Origin: Actinomycetes bacterium
Lineage (GTDB): Bacteria > Actinomycetota > CALGFH01
Length of the DNA: 14,644 nucleotides
Assembly: GCA_030146615.1 (NCBI GenBank)
Contig: JASLBL010000449.1
Span: forward strand, 1 to 14,644
Direction: 5' to 3'
The notes beneath the pieces were generated by a model that worked only from the letters and a program-made list of their open reading frames with translations, searched no databases and had not been told where the DNA came from. The position numbers and the translations under genes were made by a program. Positions 13,353 through 14,644 of this stretch are shown piece by piece (position 1 is the stretch's first letter; the number at the start of each line of letters is the position of its first letter).

Positions 13353-14644
13353 CACCGCGGCGCCGCGGCCACTCCTCAAGGCCGGCTCCACCTACTGGCT
13401 GCTGCTCGCCGTCGCCTGCGCCCTCCTGGTCGTCGGCCTGGTCATGGTCCTGTCCGCCTCCTCGGTGTTCGCCCTGGCCAAGCAGGGCGACGCCTACGCC
13501 TACTTCAAGCGCCAGCTGACGTGGGTGGTCGGGGGGGTGGTGGTGATGCTGGTGGTCAGCCGCATCGACTACCGCCGCTGGCGCCGGCTGGGCACCCCGC
13601 TGCTGGTCGTGGCCATCGCCGGCCTGGTCTACGTGCTCGTCCACCCGGGCGCGGTGTCGGCATACGGGTCGACCCGCTGGATCTCGATGCCGGGCGGGTT
13701 CACCGTCCAGCCGGCCGAGTTCGCCAAGCTGGCCCTGCTGCTGTTCTCGGCCGACGTGCTCACCCGAAAGGCCCGCCTCCTCGGCGACGTCCGCCACCTG
13801 CTGGTGCCGGTGCTGCCCCTGACCATCTTTCTGGCCGCCCTGGTGATGCTGGAGCCCGACCTCGGCACCACCCTGCTGCTGTGCGCCATCGCCTTCGGGA
13901 CGCTGTTCGTGGCCGGGACGCCGCTGCTGCTGCTGGGCGGGATCGGGGCCCTCGGCCTGACCGCCGGCATGGGCCTGATCATGAGCGCCGACTACCGCCG
14001 GACCCGGTTCCTGTCGTTCATGGACCCGGCCGCCGACCCGCAGAACGGCGGCTACCAGTTCATCCAGGGCCGCCTGGCCCTCGGCTCGGGCGGGCTGCTC
14101 GGGGTCGGGCTGGGGGCAGGGCGGCAGAAGTGGTCCTATGTGCCCAACGCCCACACCGACTTCATCTTCGCCATCATCGGCGAGGAGCTCGGCCTGCTCG
14201 GCACCATGTCGATCCTGCTGCTGTTCGTCGCCTTCGCCTACGCCGGGGTCCGGGTCGCCCAGCGCGCCCCCGACCCGTTCGGCCGCTACCTGGCCGGCGG
14301 GATCACCGTCTGGATCGTGGTCCAGGCGCTGGTCAACATCGGCGCGGTGGTGGGCGTGCTGCCGATCACCGGGGTGCCGCTGCCGCTGGTCAGCTTCGGC
14401 GGCTCAAGCATGCTGGTGCTGCTGGCCGCCACCGGCATGCTGCTGAACGTGGCCCGGCACGAGGTCTGGTCGGTGCGGGCCCCGGTGATCGCGACCACCA
14501 CCAAGGCCGCGGCCGAGCGCCGAGGTCGCCGCACCGCCGGCCGGGCCCCGGCCCGGCCGGCCAGCAGGGGCCGCCCGGCCGCCGTCACCACCACTCGAGG
14601 CGGCGGCCACCGCCAGACCCCGGCCTTGGCCTTCTGGGCCGGGG
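13339..14644 (+). CDS. ftsW: septal peptidoglycan glycosyltransferase FtsW (3' partial)
   Basis: A SEDS-family polytopic membrane protein that polymerises lipid II into septal glycan with FtsI. The frame from ATG 13339 stays open for 435 codons to the window edge, so the C-terminus is missing. Recognisable segments are YWLLLAVA as first helix, STRWISMPGGFTVQPAEFAKL, LEPDLGTTLLL, GGYQFIQGRLALGSGG and NAHTDFIFAIIGEELG. D274 in HTD is the likely essential aspartate of the family. GVPLPLVSFGGSS is the SEDS C-terminal signature. AAAGGGG (13327-13333) is a good Shine-Dalgarno 5 nt before the ATG, which overlaps the murD stop by 14 nt. The membrane core ends near residue 380; at least 55 basic, Ala/Arg-rich residues follow as a cytoplasmic tail. 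FtsW is preferred over RodA because of its place after murD. Confidence 0.93.
   Translation, partial: MAVRDTAAPRPLLKAGSTYWLLLAVACALLVVGLVMVLSASSVFALAKQGDAYAYFKRQLTWVVGGVVVMLVVSRIDYRRWRRLGTPLLVVAIAGLVYVLVHPGAVSAYGSTRWISMPGGFTVQPAEFAKLALLLFSADVLTRKARLLGDVRHLLVPVLPLTIFLAALVMLEPDLGTTLLLCAIAFGTLFVAGTPLLLLGGIGALGLTAGMGLIMSADYRRTRFLSFMDPAADPQNGGYQFIQGRLALGSGGLLGVGLGAGRQKWSYVPNAHTDFIFAIIGEELGLLGTMSILLLFVAFAYAGVRVAQRAPDPFGRYLAGGITVWIVVQALVNIGAVVGVLPITGVPLPLVSFGGSSMLVLLAATGMLLNVARHEVWSVRAPVIATTTKAAAERRGRRTAGRAPARPASRGRPAAVTTTRGGGHRQTPALAFWAG

Noticed and set aside
1..14644. CRISPR array, tRNA/rRNA genes, transposase or phage genes
   Set aside because: No regularly spaced repeats, cloverleaf-like segments or mobile-element protein signatures were seen on either strand.

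Overview
The window is very GC-rich DNA, with almost all third codon positions G or C. Every supported gene is on the + strand. From about 3.84 kb to the right edge it carries the front half of a division and cell wall (dcw) cluster in the order mraZ, rsmH, ftsL-like, ftsI, murE, murF, mraY, murD, ftsW. Gene order, GTG/TTG starts, an Arg-rich FtsI N-terminus and the GTGG-type MraZ boxes suggest an actinobacterium, probably not a well-studied genus. The genus call is inference. MurE has a DNPR motif, which predicts meso-diaminopimelate peptidoglycan.

Region 1 (1-3823) is unrelated in function to the dcw cluster. It holds the 3' end of a probable macro-domain gene, an overlapping GAF-PAS histidine kinase with no response regulator in view, a small HNH nuclease-family gene, and a membrane-anchored metallophosphoesterase whose catalytic domain is predicted to lie outside the membrane.

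Region 2 (3824-3985) is the only substantial intergenic stretch and is clearly more AT-rich than its surroundings. It holds a TTGACG-17 bp-TAAAGT promoter, a 10-bp-periodic array of GTGG MraZ boxes over its -10, and an 18-bp near-copy of that operator 133 bp upstream. A perfect 10-bp palindrome abuts the -35. This looks like an autoregulatory control region with an extra remote operator.

Region 3 (3986-14644) is a tight operon. Most junctions overlap by 1 to 14 nt; only ftsL/ftsI and ftsI/murE have short gaps. MurE, MurF and MurD build the UDP-MurNAc-pentapeptide together with enzymes outside the window. MraY attaches it to the lipid carrier, FtsW polymerises and FtsI cross-links septal glycan, FtsL belongs to the divisome core, RsmH methylates 16S rRNA, and MraZ is the regulator. 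murG and murC would be expected to the right, but that is not visible.

I do not see an unknown multi-gene system. The most unusual signals are regulatory: the duplicated MraZ operator, a mraZ start that is either leaderless GTG or SD-led CTG, and two related GC-rich elements at the murF/mraY and murD/ftsW junctions. Those elements are read through as C-terminal tails, and the first forms a hairpin that overlaps the mraY ribosome binding site. MraY also has H-L-H where the family normally has H-H-H.
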